From: JAVVHE01 sp038238915
GTDB lineage: Bacteria > Pseudomonadota > Alphaproteobacteria > Sphingomonadales > Sphingomonadaceae
Assembly: GCA_038238915.1 (NCBI GenBank)
Contig: JBBSFH010000013.1
Location: forward strand, 31,600-95,599
Reading direction: 5' to 3'
DNA: 64,000 bases
Shown here: piece by piece, positions 34,764-45,024 of the stretch
How positions within the stretch are numbered: position 1 is the stretch's first letter
Layout of the letters: the number at the start of each line of letters is the position of its first letter
The notes under the pieces: generated by a model
The model's database searches: none
Seen by the model: only the letters and a program-made list of their open reading frames with translations
What the model was told of the DNA's origin: nothing
Translations under genes and position numbers: made by a program

Positions 34764-35936
34764 ATGAGCATGGGCAAGCGGATTTCGTGGGTGATTGCGG
34801 GCGCATCGATCCTGTGGCTGGCGGGTTGCGATAAGAATCACACGCAAGACCCGCCCAAAGTCCAGCCCGTCGCCGAGACTACCATAACCCCGCCCCCCAC
34901 TTTGAAGTCCATGGAAGAGGTGAACAGCCTGCTGGCCGATCGCGTTCGGAAAGGCCATGAACAGAACGACGGTTACGCCGTTTTCGTAACAAATACCGCC
35001 TTCCAGGTGGGGACGATTCTGCCGATCAGAGGCAATGGCGATTTTGAAAATGATCCGGTCGATTACGACGCTTGTGCCCCGACGGGTAGCGTCCACGAAT
35101 CCCCGATTCCCAATCTGTTCGTCAATCAATCGCTGTCCAATACCCTCGCCGCCAATTTCGGCATTGATAATGCGTTGATCAGATCGCTGGCCGATGCGGG
35201 GGTGGACATTAGCCGAGCTACCTCAGTCAATCTGTCGTTCATTGATCCCAAAGTCGCGCTACTGTCACAAAATGAAGTCAAGGCTATCGTCGCCAAGCCC
35301 GGTTGCCGAACCGCTTTGGGGGACAAGCCGGCCTGGGTGGTGCGCGGCTACGTGATCGCAAAGCGCAACTTCGTGCTGACCGCCGATCGGGTATTGCAAG
35401 CCCACGGGAGCGTCACCGGCGTCGCCAAATTCAGTTTCGACGCCGGGTCGGGGAAACGCACGGTATCGCTCGTTGACGATGCGCCCCAGAACTTCATCCA
35501 GATTCTGAGCAAGATAACGCCCGCAAGCGGTCCTGGCACCACCGCGACCACCGCCCCCGCGATTACCGCGCCTGCGATCACCAGCCCGGCGATCGCGGCT
35601 CCACGGCCGACGCCCGCCGTCAACGTCGGCAAAATCTACATCCAGAAAGCGTCGGCGGACATTTCGGATCGCCCCGGGCTCGTCCTGGAGGGTCTGCGTC
35701 GCAGCTTTTCAGTTGAGCCGCGCATCCAGTCGCTGGATGCGCGCAAGATTCCCGATCACGCCGAGGTCCGCTATTTCAACAGCGAAGACGAGGAAAAGGC
35801 GGCGCAGGCGCGCACGAAACTGCTTGCGACCTATCCCGACGTTCGGATCGTGCGCGTGAACCTGCCCTCGCCAAAGGGCCAGTTGGAAGTGTGGTTACCG
35901 GCAAATCCTGGGTCGATCCCCAAAGCTGGACGATAA
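34764..35936 (+). CDS. Lipoprotein of unknown function with Pro/Thr linker and C-terminal beta-alpha domain
   Basis: A 390-residue protein. MSMGKRISWVIAGASILWLAGCDKNH is a lipoprotein signal with lipobox LAGC; Asp at +2 suggests retention in the inner membrane by the E. coli rule. An N-terminal domain (40-240) with three cysteines is followed by a Pro/Thr/Ala linker (TTATTAPAITAPAITSPAIA, about 260-285) and a C-terminal ~100-residue domain (VRYFNSEDEEKAAQARTKLLATYPDVRIVRV, SPKGQLEVWLP) that looks like a small sugar- or peptidoglycan-binding beta-alpha fold (SPOR/LytR_C-like); this comparison is inference only. The composition is less GC-rich than neighbours. Its stop TAA shares a base with the DUF72 start. 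Confidence 0.7.
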   Translation: MSMGKRISWVIAGASILWLAGCDKNHTQDPPKVQPVAETTITPPPTLKSMEEVNSLLADRVRKGHEQNDGYAVFVTNTAFQVGTILPIRGNGDFENDPVDYDACAPTGSVHESPIPNLFVNQSLSNTLAANFGIDNALIRSLADAGVDISRATSVNLSFIDPKVALLSQNEVKAIVAKPGCRTALGDKPAWVVRGYVIAKRNFVLTADRVLQAHGSVTGVAKFSFDAGSGKRTVSLVDDAPQNFIQILSKITPASGPGTTATTAPAITAPAITSPAIAAPRPTPAVNVGKIYIQKASADISDRPGLVLEGLRRSFSVEPRIQSLDARKIPDHAEVRYFNSEDEEKAAQARTKLLATYPDVRIVRVNLPSPKGQLEVWLPANPGSIPKAGR

Positions 35937-36691
35937 TGGATCGACTATCCATTCGCGCAGGCATCGGCGGCTGGACCTACGAGCCGTGGCGCGGGCTGTT
36001 TTTCCCGCCCAAGCTGCCCCACGCGCGCGAACTGGAATATGCCTCGCGCGCGCTCACCACGATCGAGGTCAACGGCACCTTTTACCGCACGCAGACGCGC
36101 GCCACGTTCGAGAAATGGGCGGCCGAGACACCGCAGGACTTCGTCTTCTCGCTCAAGGCCCCGCGCTATGCCGTCAACCGCAAGCTGCTCGGCGAGGCGG
36201 GCGAATCGATCGAACGGTTCGTCGAGAGCGGGATTGCGGCGCTCGGCGACAAGCTCGGGCCGATCCTCTGGCAATTCGCGGGGACGAAGAAATTCGACGC
36301 GGAGGATTTCGCCGCCTTCCTGAAGCTGCTGCCCCGGGAAGCGGAGGGGCGCGCGCTCGTCCATGTCCTCGAACCGCGTCACGTCAGCTTCGATGCGCCC
36401 GCGTTTCGAGATATGGTCGCCGCGCACGGCTGCGCGGTGGTGGTGGCGGACGCCGATGATTATCCCAACCTTGGCGACGCGACCGGCCCGCTCGTCTACG
36501 CGCGCCTCCAGCGCTGCCGCGCCGGGATCGAGGCCGGCTATCCGGCGGACGAGCTCGATCGATGGGCGGCGAAGGCACAGCAATGGGCGGCGGACGATCG
36601 CCCGGTCCACATGCTCTTCATCTCGGGCGCTAAGGAGCGCGCGCCTGCCGCCGCGATGGCGTTGATCGAACGGGTCGTTCGCGGCCTGTAG
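35936..36691 (+). CDS. DUF72 family protein
   Basis: A 251-residue soluble protein with a TIM-barrel-type fold. Family signatures: IRAGIGGWTYEPWRGLFFPPKLPHARELEYASRALTTIEVNGTFYR near the N-terminus, SLKAPRYAVNRKLL, LGPILWQFAGTKKF and VHVLEPRHVSF. DUF72 (YecE-like) proteins are widespread, suspected to be nucleases or deacetylase-like but without proven activity. The ATG at 35936 overlaps the lipoprotein stop by one base, so it may be co-translated. The gene stands alone before acs (99-base gap). Confidence 0.85.
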   Translation: MDRLSIRAGIGGWTYEPWRGLFFPPKLPHARELEYASRALTTIEVNGTFYRTQTRATFEKWAAETPQDFVFSLKAPRYAVNRKLLGEAGESIERFVESGIAALGDKLGPILWQFAGTKKFDAEDFAAFLKLLPREAEGRALVHVLEPRHVSFDAPAFRDMVAAHGCAVVVADADDYPNLGDATGPLVYARLQRCRAGIEAGYPADELDRWAAKAQQWAADDRPVHMLFISGAKERAPAAAMALIERVVRGL

Positions 36692-36790
36692 GGCGTTGAC
36701 TGACGCGTTGCGGGTGCGTGCCGCGCGCAAAGCATGATAGGCCGCCATCGAAGCCGCTCGGATAAACGCGGTCCACGCCGGGAGAGTGTC

Positions 36791-38683
<1,893 letters not shown>

Positions 38684-38855
38684 ATGCGCGCTTGGGCCGC
38701 AGTGTAACCAGGGCGCGCCCACCAGCGGATGGTTTACGCGCGGCGGACGGCGCGGCGATTGATCTTGCTTTGATGCGCGCGATGTTGCGCAATGCGAACG
38801 CGGGCGGATCGGCGGCTTCTGGTCGTCAGGTGGGGCGCATGCATAAGGGATGACA

Positions 38856-39737
38856 ATGGCTTCGATCGCACCGACCGGGTTTTCTGAAGATGGAGCGCCG
38901 CCCATTTCGCGCCGACGGTTGGCGTATCGGCATCCGCTCTCGCGGCGGATCAATCACTGGGTGAATGTGATCGCGGTGATCATGCTGCTGATGACGGGCC
39001 TCAACATCTTCAACGCGCACCCCGCGCTCTACTGGGGCCAATATGGGTCCGAGTTTGACAAGCCCGTGCTCGCGCTGCGCGGCGAGAGTGGGAAGGGCGT
39101 GACGCACATCGGCTCGCACACGATCGACACGACCGGTGTGCTCGGTTGGTCGGGCGGGGAGAATCGCGGATTTCCCGCTTGGGCGACGATCCCGGGCTTC
39201 CGGGATCTCGCCGCCGCGCGCAACTGGCACCTGTTCCTGGCGTGGGTGCTGATCCTGAACGGGATCGCCTATTTTCTATTCGGGTTGTGGAATCAGCACT
39301 TGCGCAAGGATATCCTGCCCAATCGCCACGATCTCGCTCCTTCGAACATCGCGCACGACATCACCGAGCATGTGAAGTTCAAATTCCCCACCGGGCGCGA
39401 CAGCAACCGCTATCATGTTCTTCAGAAGTTCGCCTATGCGTCGCTGGCGCTCGTCTTCCTGCCGGGCATGGTGATCACAGGCCTCAGTCTTTCGCCCGGT
39501 GCGGACGCGGTGTTTCCGGGCATCGTCGATCTGCTCGGCGGGCGCCAGTCGGCACGCACGCTGCATTTTGTCTTCATGGCGCTGACGGTGGGTTTCATCG
39601 TTGTGCACGTCTCGCTCGTCCTGCTCGCGGGGTTCCTCAACCAGATGCGCTCGATGATCACCGGCTGGTGGGCGTTCGACGATGACGAGGTCGATCCGGG
39701 CATCCCGACCACGCTGGCGCGGAAGATCGCGCGATGA
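38856..39737 (+). CDS. Membrane cytochrome b (b561/Ni-Fe hydrogenase-type domain)
   Basis: About 293 residues; ATG 38856 is preferred over 38850 because AAGGGA is well spaced from it. Four transmembrane helices with His candidates: YRHPLSRRINHWVNVIAVIMLLMTGLNIF (His in HPLSRRINHW), NWHLFLAWVLILNGIAYFLFGL, a third span starting FAYASLALVFLPGMVITGL and HFVFMALTVGFIVVHVSLVLLAGF (His in VVHV). This bis-heme fold carries electrons to the quinone pool. The four-base overlap with the next gene, a molybdopterin protein, suggests the pair is a membrane-bound oxidoreductase. The extended periplasmic loop (GGENRGFPAWATIPGFRDL) is unusual. Confidence 0.9.
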   Translation: MASIAPTGFSEDGAPPISRRRLAYRHPLSRRINHWVNVIAVIMLLMTGLNIFNAHPALYWGQYGSEFDKPVLALRGESGKGVTHIGSHTIDTTGVLGWSGGENRGFPAWATIPGFRDLAAARNWHLFLAWVLILNGIAYFLFGLWNQHLRKDILPNRHDLAPSNIAHDITEHVKFKFPTGRDSNRYHVLQKFAYASLALVFLPGMVITGLSLSPGADAVFPGIVDLLGGRQSARTLHFVFMALTVGFIVVHVSLVLLAGFLNQMRSMITGWWAFDDDEVDPGIPTTLARKIAR

Positions 39738-40519
39738 GCGGCTTCAACCTCACCCGGCGCGGGCTGGTGCTCGGCGGCGGCGGCCTGCTGCTTGCCTCGT
39801 GCGACCGGCTCACGAGCGCGCCAAACACCACCGACTTCCTGCGCCGCAACGGCGAGGCGGCGACCTACGGTTGGCAGCGGCTGATCCAGAGCAATCAAGG
39901 TCTGGCGCGCGAGTTCACCAAGGCGGACATCTCGCCGATGTTCAAGGCCAATGGCTCGACCGATCCGCAGGACGATGATTATCTGGATCACGTCGACGAG
40001 AATTTCCAGAACTGGGTGCTCAAGATCGACGGGCTGGTGATGCGACCGCTCGCGATCCCGCTCCAGCAGTTCCGGCAACTTCCCGTGCGCACACAGATCA
40101 CGCGGCACGACTGCGTGGAAGGGTGGAGCGCGATCGGCGAGTGGAGCGGGCCGCAGCTTGGCCCGCTGCTTCAGCGCACTGGACTGCAGCCGAACGCGCG
40201 CTTCATCGTGATCCACTGTGCCGATACGCTCGATGGCGAACCCGCCAAGGGCGGCGATCAATCGGCGGGACGCTATTACGAGAGCTTCGATCTGGTCGAT
40301 GCGTTCCACCCGCAGACGATCCTCGCGCACACCATGAATGGTATGCCGCTGACGGTGCCGCACGGAGCGCCGATCCGGCTGCGCGTCGAACGGCAGCTTG
40401 GCTACAAGCAGGCCAAATATGTGCAGCGCATCGAAGTGGTCGACCGGCTCGACAAATTCGGGATGGGCAAGGGCGGCTATTGGGAAGATCGGGGGTATGA
40501 ATGGTACGCAGGCATCTGA
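39734..40519 (+). CDS. Sulfite-oxidase-fold molybdopterin protein, Tat lipoprotein
   Basis: A 261-residue protein. The N-terminus TRRGLVLGGGGLLLASC combines a twin-Arg and a lipobox (LASC), so a folded, lipid-anchored periplasmic enzyme is likely. The sulfite-oxidase-like fold shows RTQITRHDCVEGWSAIGEWSGPQLGPLL, with Cys in DCVEGW as the molybdenum ligand, then IVIHCADTLDG, FHPQTILAHTMNGMPLTVPHGAPIRLRVERQLGYKQAKYV. The paired membrane cytochrome b probably takes or gives its electrons, as in MsrPQ-like and SorAB-like systems; the substrate may be sulfite, methionine sulfoxide or something else. The start overlaps the cytochrome stop by four bases. Confidence 0.88.
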   Translation: MSGFNLTRRGLVLGGGGLLLASCDRLTSAPNTTDFLRRNGEAATYGWQRLIQSNQGLAREFTKADISPMFKANGSTDPQDDDYLDHVDENFQNWVLKIDGLVMRPLAIPLQQFRQLPVRTQITRHDCVEGWSAIGEWSGPQLGPLLQRTGLQPNARFIVIHCADTLDGEPAKGGDQSAGRYYESFDLVDAFHPQTILAHTMNGMPLTVPHGAPIRLRVERQLGYKQAKYVQRIEVVDRLDKFGMGKGGYWEDRGYEWYAGI

Positions 40520-40809
40520 TCGCGGCTGCAGTGTTGCTGGCGGCAGGCCCGGCCTACGCCCAAGAGGCGGCCCCTGCGGACGCGACCGCTGCCCCCGCAG
40601 CGCGCGCTGCCCGCCCGCCCAGCGCGGCGCGCATGGCGACCGCGCCCGGGGCCGATCCCGCGCGCGATGCGATGCCGCCCCGCCGAATGCACGGCAAGGG
40701 CAAGATGGCGCGCTCGGCGCGGTCGCGGATGATGGATCAGACCACGCACGATATCATGATGCCCCAGCCGGACGCCAAGCCGGATGCCGTCGCCGCACCG
40801 CCGCAATAG
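40501..40809 (+). CDS. Small exported Met/Arg/Ala-rich peptide
   Basis: A 102-residue product starting at ATG 40501, inside the last codons of the molybdoenzyme gene (19-base overlap). The signal peptide MVRRHLIAAAVLLAAGPAYAQ is clear. The mature ~80 residues are low-complexity (Ala/Pro/Arg/Met), with MHGKGKMARSARSRMMDQTTHDIMM containing several Met and His that could bind copper or be reactive to oxidants; this is inference. No family is recognised. Translational coupling with the molybdopterin protein and cytochrome b hints at a shared role. The function is unproven, and such Ala-rich frames can be spurious. Confidence 0.5.
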   Translation: MVRRHLIAAAVLLAAGPAYAQEAAPADATAAPAARAARPPSAARMATAPGADPARDAMPPRRMHGKGKMARSARSRMMDQTTHDIMMPQPDAKPDAVAAPPQ

Positions 40810-40822
40810 CCCTGGAGCGACG

Positions 40823-42691
40823 CTAAAGCCCCGCCAGTTTCGCACCCCAGTAGGTCGCGCCCGCCGCGACATAAGCGGCGGCGAACAGATAGCCGAACAT
40901 GAACGCGGGCCATTTCCAGCCATTGGTCTCGCGCCGGGTGACCGCGAGCGTCGAGATGCACTGCGGCGCGAAGACATACCAGGCGAGGAAGGCGAGGCCG
41001 GTGGGCAGGCTCCACGCGCTGTGCAGGCGCGCGATCAGGCCGTGCTCGTCCCCGCCTAGCGAATAGACCGTGCCGAGCGCTGCGACGGCAACCTCGCGCG
41101 CCGCCATCCCGGGCACCAGCGCGAGGCTGATCTCGCGGTTGAAGCCGATGGGGGCGAAGAGGTGTTCGAGCACGCCGCCGATGCGGCCCGCGATCGAATA
41201 GGCGAGCGGGTTGAGGCCCGCGCCGACGGGCGGCTTGGGGTAGCTGGCGAGGAACCATAATGCGACGGTGGAGCCGAGGATGATGGTCCCGGCGCGTTCC
41301 AGAAAGGCGCGCGCGCGTTGCCACAGGCTGAGCGCGATGTCGCGCGGCTCGGGCCATTGATATTTGGGGAGTTCCATCATGAAGAGCTGCGGCTTGCCCT
41401 TCATAATCGTGGAACGCAGCACCCACGCGGCGAGCAGCGCGCCGGCGACGCCGGTGAGGTAGAGCGCGAACAGCACGATGCCCTGCAGGCCGATGGGCCC
41501 CCACAGCGTGCGCGCGGGGATGAAGGCGGCGATGATGATTGCGTACACCGGCAGGCGTGCCGAGCAGGTCATCAGCGGCGCGATCAGGATCGTGGTGAGG
41601 CGGTCGCGCGGTTCCTCGATCGTGCGCGTGGCCATGATGCCCGGCACCGCGCAGGCGAAGGAGGAGATGAGCGGGATGAACGCGCGCCCGCTGAGGCCCA
41701 CCTTCGCCATCAGCCGGTCCATGATGAACGCCGCGCGGACCATGTAGCCCGATTGTTCGAGCACGAGGATGAAGGCGAACAGGATGAGGATCTGGGGCAG
41801 GAACACCACCACCGCGCCCACTCCGTGGATCACGCCATCGACCAGCAGAGAATTGAGCGCACCCTGCGGGAGCGCGGTGCCGATCGCGGTGCCAAGGCTG
41901 TCGAAGCGGGCGGTGAGCCAGTCGGCGGGGGCTTTGGCGGCCCAGAAGACCGTCTGGAACATGGTGAACAGGATCACGACGAGTGCGAGCGGGCCGATCA
42001 GCGAGTGGAGCAGCACGCGGTCCAAGGCGCGGGTTGCGCGCGCGGCCCCGCCCTCGCCGATGGTGGCGGCGCGCGCGATGGACGCGGCCTCGCGCTGGAG
42101 CGCGCGCAGATCGGCGATGCGATCGGAGGGGGGGCTGACGGCGGCGGTAGGGGTGCGCGCGAGCAGGGGGGCCAGCAGCGCCCCCAACTCGGCCATCCCG
42201 CGTTTGCGGACTGCGACGGTGGGAACGACCGCCAGGCCCAGCCGATCCGTCAGCACCGCCAGATCGAACTTCAGCCCATCGCGCTCGGCCAGATCGACCA
42301 TGTTGAGCGCGACTACCATCGGCAGCCCAAGGCGCTTGAGTTCGAGGACGAAGCGCAAGTGGTTGGCGAGATTGGTCGCATCGATCACTGCGATGATCGC
42401 CTGCGGGCGGCGCTCGCCCGCGCGCAGGCCAAGAATCATGTCGCGCGTGACCGCCTCGTCGGGCGAGCGCGGTTCAAGGCTGTAGGCACCTGGCAGATCG
42501 ATCACCTCGACCACGCGCCCATCGGGCAGGCACAGTCGCCCCGTTTTGCGCTCGACAGTGACGCCGGGATAATTGCCGACCTTCTGGCGCGATCCGGTCA
42601 GCGCGTTGAACAGCGAGGTCTTGCCCGCGTTGGGATTGCCCACGAGCGCGGCAAGCGGCGGCTCGACTTCCCAATCGGGGGCGGTGGCCAT
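40823..42691 (-). CDS. feoB: Ferrous iron transport protein B
   Basis: A 622-residue inner-membrane protein. The N-terminal G domain shows G1 GNPNAGKTSLFNALTG, G2 region NYPGVTVERKTG, G3 DLPGAYSL and G4 NMVD, then a helical GDI-like spacer, and a membrane domain with repeated Gate motifs (IPLISSFACAVPGIMATRTI; GMAAREVAVAALGTVYSLGG), about eight to ten spans. It imports Fe(II). It follows feoA by four bases on the same strand. The length is somewhat short of the 700+ residues of E. coli FeoB, but no motif is missing. Confidence 0.95.
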   Translation of the reverse strand: MATAPDWEVEPPLAALVGNPNAGKTSLFNALTGSRQKVGNYPGVTVERKTGRLCLPDGRVVEVIDLPGAYSLEPRSPDEAVTRDMILGLRAGERRPQAIIAVIDATNLANHLRFVLELKRLGLPMVVALNMVDLAERDGLKFDLAVLTDRLGLAVVPTVAVRKRGMAELGALLAPLLARTPTAAVSPPSDRIADLRALQREAASIARAATIGEGGAARATRALDRVLLHSLIGPLALVVILFTMFQTVFWAAKAPADWLTARFDSLGTAIGTALPQGALNSLLVDGVIHGVGAVVVFLPQILILFAFILVLEQSGYMVRAAFIMDRLMAKVGLSGRAFIPLISSFACAVPGIMATRTIEEPRDRLTTILIAPLMTCSARLPVYAIIIAAFIPARTLWGPIGLQGIVLFALYLTGVAGALLAAWVLRSTIMKGKPQLFMMELPKYQWPEPRDIALSLWQRARAFLERAGTIILGSTVALWFLASYPKPPVGAGLNPLAYSIAGRIGGVLEHLFAPIGFNREISLALVPGMAAREVAVAALGTVYSLGGDEHGLIARLHSAWSLPTGLAFLAWYVFAPQCISTLAVTRRETNGWKWPAFMFGYLFAAAYVAAGATYWGAKLAGL

Positions 42692-42695
42692 GGCC

Positions 42696-42926
42696 TCAGG
42701 CCGTCAGTTCGATCAGTTCGGCCTGCGCGCGGCGGATGCACACCGTGGAACCGCCCACACGCACCGCGATCGGATCGCCGCCGAACGGCGCGCGGTGGAG
42801 CAGCTCGACCTCCACGCCTTCATCGAACCCCATCTCGCGCATCCGCATCGCGCAGCGCCCATCGCCGCAGCAGCCGATCGCGGCGACGGTAGCTGGAGTG
42901 CGGGGGGCGAGGGCGGCGAGGCGCAT
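42696..42926 (-). CDS. feoA: Ferrous iron transport protein A
   Basis: A 76-residue SH3-like protein: IGCCGDGRCAMRMREMGFDEGVEVELLHRAPFGGDPIAVRVGGSTVCIRRAQAELIEL. The M-G-F loop and the final V-R-x-x-A-x-x-I pattern mark FeoA, which binds the FeoB G domain. The two Cys in IGCCGDGRCA are unusual, though small Cys-rich insertions occur in this family. It is the first gene of a feoA-feoB pair and reads away from the TPR regulator at 43184. A Fur-type palindrome lies within the shared intergenic region. Confidence 0.9.
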   Translation of the reverse strand: MRLAALAPRTPATVAAIGCCGDGRCAMRMREMGFDEGVEVELLHRAPFGGDPIAVRVGGSTVCIRRAQAELIELTA

Positions 42927-42996
42927 GGGTGGACGGGTCCAGTGTTGTTATTGCGAGACGTTAGCAGAACGTCCGACGGCGACGCAAGTGGTGTTG

Positions 42997-43013
42997 TTGC
43001 GACGCATTCGCCA
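42997..43013. promoter_or_regulatory. Possible Fur-type operator upstream of feoAB
   Basis: TTGCGACGCATTCGCCA is a near-palindrome of 6-5-6 form (TTGCGA / TCGCCA against TCGCAA) about 70 bases before the feoA ATG on its coding side. Alphaproteobacterial Fur sites often carry GCGAATNNNTCGC-like halves, and feoAB is a usual Fur target. Assignment by eye only; one mismatch and no second copy. Confidence 0.3.
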
Positions 43014-43151
43014 GTGGCAGTTTCCCCCGTGTCACGCGGCGGGACGCTCCGAAGCTTGCGAGAAGGTGGCCCGGCTCCGATCAGTCTGGACGCGCCTGGC
43101 CGGACCGTGGGTGCTGCCGTTCGCAACGCAGCGATCGCGGTGCTCCCCGGA

Positions 43152-43172
43152 ATCGAAAATCGCATTTTCGAT
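43152..43172. repeat. Perfect 9-bp palindrome just before the regulator start
   Basis: ATCGAAAAT (43152-43160) and ATTTTCGAT (43164-43172) are exact inverted copies around CGC, 11 bases upstream of ATG 43184. It could be an operator of the following DNA-binding protein or an mRNA hairpin over its ribosome-binding area. No T run follows, so it is not a terminator for a plus-strand transcript. Confidence 0.55.
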
Positions 43173-43183
43173 CTCCCTGTAAG

Positions 43184-44992
43184 ATGACGCCATCAAAGCG
43201 AGCGCTACGCCCCTCGTTCGCATCGGCCGCTCGTGCTAACCGGGATTTCGCTCCGATCTTTCGCCAATGGATTGCCGATTTGGACAACGATCCGCTGATC
43301 CGGCCGCCGCCCGCGATCGATCTCGCGCACGTGGCGGACTTTTGCATCGGCGATCTCGTGGTTCGTCCGTCCCGCCGTGAGGTGGTGGGCGCGGGCGGGC
43401 GCGAGTTTGTCCAGCCGCGCGTGATGCAGGTTCTGGTCGCGCTTGCGAGGGCGCAGGGAGACGTGGTTTCGCGTGACGATCTGATCGCCTCGTGCTGGGG
43501 CGGGCGGGTCGTGGGCGAGGATGCGATCACGCGCGCGATCGGTCATATTCGTCGCCTCGGCGAAGGCGTCGCGGCGAGGGCGTTCGCGCTCGAGACCGTG
43601 CCGCGCGTCGGCTATCGGCTGGTCGCGCGGGAAAGCGCCGCTCGGGAGTCGTGCGCCACTTCGCCCCCGTGGACCGCCATGGACAATGCTCCTGTCGCCG
43701 CGCCACTTGTTGCCGAATCCGCTCCCGCGCCGCTTCCGCGCCGTAGCCGCCGCGCGCGCACGCTGCCGCTCGCGCTCGCGGGCATCGCCGCGCTCGGCAG
43801 CGCGCTCGCGCTGCGCCAGGCGGCCGACCCCCGGCCCGTCCCCGCGCGCGCCGCGCTCGTCGCGTCGCAGCAGCCTCCGCCGCTCGATGCTGCGCGCGAT
43901 CTGGAAACGCGCGGACTCGCCGCCGTCTTCGAGGGCACCCCTGAGCAGACTTCGCAGGGCCTCGCTTATCTGCGCGAGGGGATGGCAATGCGCCGCGACT
44001 ACGCGGCCGGCTGGGGTTCGCTCGCCATGGCCTATGTGCTCAGCCTGCCGCACACGCCCGCGGCCGCGCGCGCCGAAGTCGCGATGCGCGTGCGCGAGGC
44101 GGCGGCGCGCGGTCTTGCGCTAAACCCGCGCGACGGCCATTCGCTCGCGGCACTGACCAGCCTCGAACCCACGTTCGGTGCCTGGGACGTGAAGGACCGT
44201 GCGCAGCGCCGCGCGCTCGCGCTGGCGGGTGCCGACTGGCCCGCGCTCATGAATCAGCGCGTGCAATTCCTGATGCAGGTCGGCCGTACGCGCGAGGCGC
44301 TGGTCGAGTCCGAACGCCTGCAGGCGATCTCGCCGCTCATCCCGTGGATACAGGCCAATCGCATCATGCTGCTCGCGGCGAACCACCGGCCGGATGAGGC
44401 CGAGCGCGCCGCAGCTTACGCGGGCCATATCTGGCCGCGCAATCGCCAGATCTGGTTCACGCGCTTCTGGTTCGATGCGCTGAGGGGCCGCCCCGAACGC
44501 GCGCTGGCGATGATCGCCGACAGGCCGGGCTGGCCCACGCAGACCGATCCCGCCGAGATCGCGCTCTGCGGGCGCGCGGCCGCCGCGATCGCCAGCCGAG
44601 CACCCGCCGATGCCGATGCGATCCTTGCGACCTACCGCGGCCTCGCCCTGCGGGCACAGAGTCACGCCGAAACCGCCATCCTCGTCGCCGCCGCGCTCGG
44701 TCGCCGCGAAGACGCGCTCGCCTTCGCTCGGACGCTCTACACGCGGCCAGTGCCCGCCGGCCCGCGCGGCTGGCTGACACCGGCGATCGGTTACGAGCGT
44801 GCCGGAGAGCGCATCACCGCGCCGCTGTTTGCGCCACCCGCTGACCGGCTGTGGGCCGATCCGGCGTTCTTTCGACTAACCTCCGACATCGGCCTGGTCG
44901 CCTGGTGGCGTTCGACGGGTCCGCCCGATCTCTGCCGCGATCCGGCGGCGGCGCCGCTGTGTGCCGCGAATGGGATCACGCCTCCGGCTTGA
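43184..44992 (+). CDS. CadC-like winged-helix regulator with TPR sensor half
   Basis: Up to 602 residues. An OmpR-type winged-helix domain (about residues 50-145, GDLVVRPSRREVVGAGGREFVQPRVMQVLVALARAQGDVVSRDDLI and RAIGHIRRLGEG..ETVPRVGYRLV) precedes a membrane span (TLPLALAGIAALGSALAL, about 190-208) and a ~390-residue TPR-rich periplasmic half. This is the ToxR/CadC membrane regulator layout: DNA binding inside, sensing outside. ATG 43184 has no ribosome site, and about 45 residues before the domain are untypical, so the real start could be later (TTG 43279 or GTG 43330). It abuts ccmB by 32 bases, so may be co-transcribed with it. Confidence 0.8.
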   Translation: MTPSKRALRPSFASAARANRDFAPIFRQWIADLDNDPLIRPPPAIDLAHVADFCIGDLVVRPSRREVVGAGGREFVQPRVMQVLVALARAQGDVVSRDDLIASCWGGRVVGEDAITRAIGHIRRLGEGVAARAFALETVPRVGYRLVARESAARESCATSPPWTAMDNAPVAAPLVAESAPAPLPRRSRRARTLPLALAGIAALGSALALRQAADPRPVPARAALVASQQPPPLDAARDLETRGLAAVFEGTPEQTSQGLAYLREGMAMRRDYAAGWGSLAMAYVLSLPHTPAAARAEVAMRVREAAARGLALNPRDGHSLAALTSLEPTFGAWDVKDRAQRRALALAGADWPALMNQRVQFLMQVGRTREALVESERLQAISPLIPWIQANRIMLLAANHRPDEAERAAAYAGHIWPRNRQIWFTRFWFDALRGRPERALAMIADRPGWPTQTDPAEIALCGRAAAAIASRAPADADAILATYRGLALRAQSHAETAILVAAALGRREDALAFARTLYTRPVPAGPRGWLTPAIGYERAGERITAPLFAPPADRLWADPAFFRLTSDIGLVAWWRSTGPPDLCRDPAAAPLCAANGITPPA

Positions 44993-45024
44993 GCATCGCG
45001 TCAGCGCCGCCTACGCCCCCATCC

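Noticed and set aside
38684..38855. Small gene or RNA between acs and the cytochrome b gene.
   Set aside because: Only short frames without ribosome sites and no strong stem; left as plain intergenic sequence.
41318..42892. A 524-codon plus-strand open frame opposite feoB and feoA.
   Set aside because: Composition of His/Arg/Gln/Gly typical of antisense to GC-rich membrane genes; feoB motifs on the other strand are decisive.
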